The notes beneath the pieces were generated by a model, which searched no databases, was not told the DNA's origin, and was given only the letters and a program-made list of their open reading frames with translations. 64,000 nt of DNA from NCBI GenBank assembly GCA_001051155.2, contig JYIP02000002.1:1557583-1621582 (forward strand), written 5' to 3'. Positions 60,701-64,000 of this stretch are shown piece by piece (the first letter of the stretch is position 1; every line of letters begins with the position of its first letter). A program made the position numbers and the translations under genes. This DNA is from Chrysoporthe austroafricana. Lineage: Eukaryota; Ascomycota; Sordariomycetes; Diaporthales; Cryphonectriaceae.

Positions 60701-61922
60701 AAGCAGCGGGAGTGTCTTGCAGGAGGAGCGAGGCTACGATTAAGAAGCGAGGTGTGGAATATAGTACCAGCTTCACGTTAAGCGGTTCATGACCTCGGGC
60801 TTACATCGTACTGTATTATTAGTGGAGAAGTGAGCGTACGTTTCAGCCCCGGATACGGTCTGTAAACGTTTGGAATGTGATCGCTTGATAAATTAAGTAT
60901 AATCTCCTGCAGTAGAAATTACTATTGCAGCAGTACTCCAAGTACAAGGACCGAGATCATGCAGTGCTAGCAGGTGATCGCATTACCTTCTTATAATATA
61001 ATTATCAAGGGTCAAAGCCGATGTCCGGACCTTGATGCTCCGGGCTCAGGGTGCAGAATCGCTCGCGGGTGATATGTTGAGGCCGCGGCTGATTTGCTCA
61101 AGATAGTTTGATATCCCCTCAGAAGCCGGAGACAGGATCTCTCAGGCCGTCTCGAGACCGGTAAATGCGGTCTGCTTCTCCGCCGAGGCGAAAGGAGAGA
61201 CGGGCTGCAGAGCAGAGGGTGCACACAAGCTTCAGCTCTGCGTCCCCACCGCCCATCTCCTGACTCCTGCACGGCACGACCCTCGAGGACCGCAGCGTGC
61301 ATGAGCCCCAGCGTTACGCACCCGCTCCGCAGCGGACAGCATGCACCCTGCTATTTCCTGATGTATCACTTCCATCGCGGCCAATGACTTACCCTAGGTA
61401 GGTGCGTGCCTTAGGCAGCGTAGATTCTGGGGTTGGATGGGCATCCTGTATCTCGGAAGAGTCCATGATCATCCCTGCTAAGTCATGGCTAGGGAATGAC
61501 CTGAGTGCTTGCTGGGAGGCCTCGCTCCTTTCGGAGAAGCACCTTGGGAGTTTTCATCCGCGCTGCAGACGAGACAGGATGAAAAATCACTGACATCCTT
61601 TTCGAAATGGTGGTGCAAGTGAGATTTATACTTAACGCCTTGATGGGCGCTAAAGTGTCGTTTCTGGTAGGGGTCACAAGATAGTCACATACTGGGTAGG
61701 GACTTCAGCGGCTTTGCACCAACATTGGTACATCAACCAGCAGGTGAGCTGATGCAGCGTGACTCTGTATGTACCATTGATCAAGTTCCATTGGCGGCGT
61801 GTCTATTGGTAAAGCAGAAATTCTAGCTTTTCCGGCCTCACAGACCATTCCCATACCGGCCCGCAACTTTACAGTGTGACACCTTTTGTCCTCGGAATTG
61901 TACACACCGCTCTACCGCAGGC
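57764..61922. other. Gene-poor 4.2 kb with AT-rich patch at about 59.16-59.56 kb
   Basis: I see no convincing gene. From about 59160 to 59560 the sequence is strongly AT-rich with TATA-type runs, resembling the island at 6.42-7.0 kb and suggesting decayed repeat. A run of twelve to thirteen G lies near 60462-60474. The remaining frames are short and without domains. The end of the aspartate aminotransferase gene adjoins on the right. Confidence 0.5.
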
Positions 61923-63446
61923 TCATTGCACCTCCCGGACGACCTTGTCCACCGCCTTCGCGAAGTACTCCACATTCCGCGTGTTGAGGCCCGCCATGCT
62001 GATGCGGCCGTTCTTGGTCATGTACACATGGTACTGCTCCCGCAGCTTCAGGGCCTGGGCCTCCGACAGGCCCGTGAAGCTGAACATGCCAATCTGGTCG
62101 GTGATGTGGTTCCAGGTGCCGGGGGTGCCGAGCTCCTCCAACTTGGACCGCAGGGCCTTGCGCATAGAGATGATGCGGCCCGACATGGTTTGCAGGTTCT
62201 CCTTCCACTCGGCGAACAGCTTCTCGTCATTCAGGACGGTGGAGGCGACGCGGGCGCCGTAGATGGGCGGGTTGCTGATCTCGGAGCGCTGCAGGATGGC
62301 GAGCTGCGAGGCGACGCGGGTGACGGTCTCCTGGGCGGAGGGGCCCGTGGGCGCGGTCACGAAGTGGAAGCAGCCGGCACGCTCGCCGTAGAGGCCGAAG
62401 TTCTTGGCGAAGGACTGGGCCACTAGCAGCTCGAAGCCCTGGTCGACGAAGTAGCGGATCGCGGCGGCATCGCGGTCGAGGTCGCCCGAGGCGAAGCCCT
62501 GGTAGGCGGTGTCGAAGAAGGGGAAGTGCTTCCTGGCGCGGATGACCTCGGCGATCTCGCGCCACTGCGACTCGGTGGGGTCGACGCCGGTGGGGTTGTG
62601 GGCGCAGGCGTGCAGCAGGATGATGCTGCCCTCCGGTGCGTCGTGGATGGCCTTCTTCATGCCCTCGAAGTCCAGGCCCTTGGTCTTCTTGTCGAAGTAG
62701 GGGTACTGGGCGATGGGCAGGCCGACATTGGTGAAGATCTGGTTGTGGTTGGCCCAGGTGGGGTTGGAGACGTAGACGGTGCGGTTGCCCTTGTAGAACT
62801 TGGCGAGGAAGAGGGCGCCGAGGTGGCAGGCGCCGGTGCCGGAGATGGTCTGGACGGAGGTCACGCGCTTCTCGGCGAGGGCGGCGGAGGACTTGCCCAG
62901 GACGAGCTCGGAGGCCCTGCTGGTGAGGGAGGCCAGACCTGCGATGGGGAGGTACTCGTGGTTGAGGTTGGGGTCATTGCGGATGATCTCGTCGGCCTGG
63001 GGTTGCTGGTGTCAGCAGGTGGCGTGATGTTTGGTGGGCACTCTGGGGATGTTCTGGGGAAGGGCGGGGTGGTGGTGAGGGGCCCCAGACGACAGCGCGA
63101 CGCGATTGACTCGGTGCTGCAGGTGTGTGCATGGAGGCACGGGCATGTCCCCAGAGCTGCAGGAGGACAGGATGCACAGCTCACCTTCTTCACCACGGGC
63201 AGAATCCACGGCTTTGCATTGTCGTCGCGGTAGGCTCCAATTCCCTAGAGGGCACGAGGGCGCTGGTCAGCTTCACCTAGGGCTCACGACGTCATGAGGG
63301 CAGCGCCCAAGGGGATGCCCCACCAGGTCGATCTTATCAGGGCTCTCGTCGGCCCTGTACTGCCTCGCCAGGCCGAAGAGTGGATCCTCTGGGGCCTGGG
63401 GGACGGCGTCGGCTGGGAAGCTGGTGGTGAGGACGGGGGCGGCCAT
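61923..63446 (-). CDS. Aspartate aminotransferase, cytosolic type
   Basis: Three exons (63324-63446, 63185-63244, 61923-62996) give 418 residues. The PLP enzyme interconverts aspartate and 2-oxoglutarate with oxaloacetate and glutamate. SSFPADAV-like TTSFPADAVPQAPEDPLFGL, then DL joined to GIGAYRDDNAKPW, match the cytosolic (Aat2) branch. Further landmarks: TISGTGACHLGALF, VYVSNPTWANHNQIF, LLHACAHNPTGVDPT, DTAYQGFASGD, the PLP-lysine block QSFAKNFGLYGERAG, SNPPIYGARVAS and GRISMAGLN. Both introns are in phase 0. An in-frame ATG at 63569 would add 41 residues rich in Arg, Ser and Pro with a single acidic residue, so a longer, possibly mitochondrial form is conceivable. Confidence 0.94.
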
Positions 63447-64000
63447 CTGGTTGGCGATGCTGCGTATCCTGTTGGTGGGTGTGGAGGGAGAAGAGCGGGT
63501 GTTGTAGAGGGACGACGCAGGACGAGGTTGAGGGTGAGGTTGGGAGACGTTTGAGTCGGAGGCGGGCATAATATCGTTCGATTCGAGCTGCCCTAGAAAA
63601 AGAAGCAGCTGTTTTTGCGGGGAGGGGTGCCTTGGGGGAGGGTCAGAGAGGCCCGGGGTACGCAGTGCATGCCTGGGCAGCGCCGGCAGACGGGGTCCTG
63701 GGGCCTCGGATCCTGCTGCAGGGGCCGGGCCGGGCCAATGGAGCGCGATGTTCCAAGCTTTCGTCGTCTTCTCCAGTGAGGGGTGCTGGATTTGTATTAC
63801 ACAATCGTAATGCTGCAGCCGCCCGCGCGCGAGACGGGGGAGAGGGGGTTGGGAATGTGGATGGCGCAGAGGCTCCTGAGACAGGCCAAGCTCGCTCCGC
63901 AGCTCGCTCCGGTCTGGGCGGCCGTGTGCCAGCAAGCCAGGAAGCCCGGGTGTACGTACTGCTCGAGGCTGTGAGGCGTGGAGGCGTGGCTGTGATGTGA
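63447..64000. other. Upstream region of the aspartate aminotransferase gene, 554 bp
   Basis: This holds the leader and promoter of the aminotransferase, including the alternative start at 63569. A G-rich stretch near 63617-63660 and a GC-rich run at 63818-63845 are present. The same frame stays open up to 63935, but without a convincing start. Confidence 0.5.

Noticed and set aside
62526..63233. 235-codon plus-strand frame antisense to the aminotransferase
   Set aside because: Composition is the mirror of the aminotransferase coding strand and there is no domain.

Overview
The window is nuclear DNA from a filamentous ascomycete (Pezizomycotina, probably a Sordariomycete; the class is my inference). 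The evidence is short spliceosomal introns of about 55-110 bp in most genes, GT donors with CTRAC/CTAAC-type branch sites, fungal-only families (Zn2Cys6 regulator, RTA1 exporter, Git3/cAMP-receptor-like GPCR, Kre2-type GT15 mannosyltransferase, fungal PKC1 with HR1-C2-C1-kinase order, She9, RPC37), and a pogo/Fot1-type transposon with RIP-like nonsense mutations. I placed exon boundaries by eye, using reading-frame continuity and family consensus; coordinates of multi-exon genes run from start codon to stop codon.

Left part (0-12 kb) is accessory in character: the 5' end of a cytochrome b5-domain enzyme, a secreted seven-exon GDSL acetylesterase, a GLOD5-like glyoxalase-fold protein, an Aim6-like membrane phosphodiesterase, an AT-rich island, a seven-helix receptor and a histidine-phosphatase-fold protein that appears to lack its second catalytic histidine. 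From 11.5 to 15.8 kb lies a long GC-rich, microsatellite-rich stretch with no convincing gene, ending at a Gln/His-rich protein with an N-terminal Met-Gly-Cys acylation signature.

The middle (17-29 kb) is housekeeping: Pol III subunit RPC37, the decapping activator Pat1, a Golgi/ER alpha-1,2-mannosyltransferase, mitoribosomal uS12m (with a likely GC-AG intron) and a divergently transcribed branched/short-chain acyl-CoA dehydrogenase. From 29 to 37 kb is a second accessory block: an RTA1 exporter, a Zn2Cys6 regulator, a complete but mutated 1.86-kb transposon with perfect 27-bp terminal inverted repeats and TA target duplications, and an ACMSD/6-methylsalicylate-decarboxylase-like amidohydrolase. 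From 38 to 49 kb: a fungal protein of unknown function, PKC1 (cell-wall integrity kinase), She9 (mitochondrial inner membrane) and an SDR oxidoreductase. From 49 to 54 kb: one very large CorA-like membrane protein. The right end holds a GH43 arabinanase-type enzyme, a 4-kb gene-poor stretch with AT-rich patches, and aspartate aminotransferase.

I see no operon-like or biosynthetic core-enzyme cluster and no CRISPR, rRNA or convincing tRNA. The most unusual points are the histidine-lacking phosphatase, the GC-AG intron, the transposon whose five premature stops are all TAG, and the CorA-like giant in which the usual GMN motif reads S-M-N-G.
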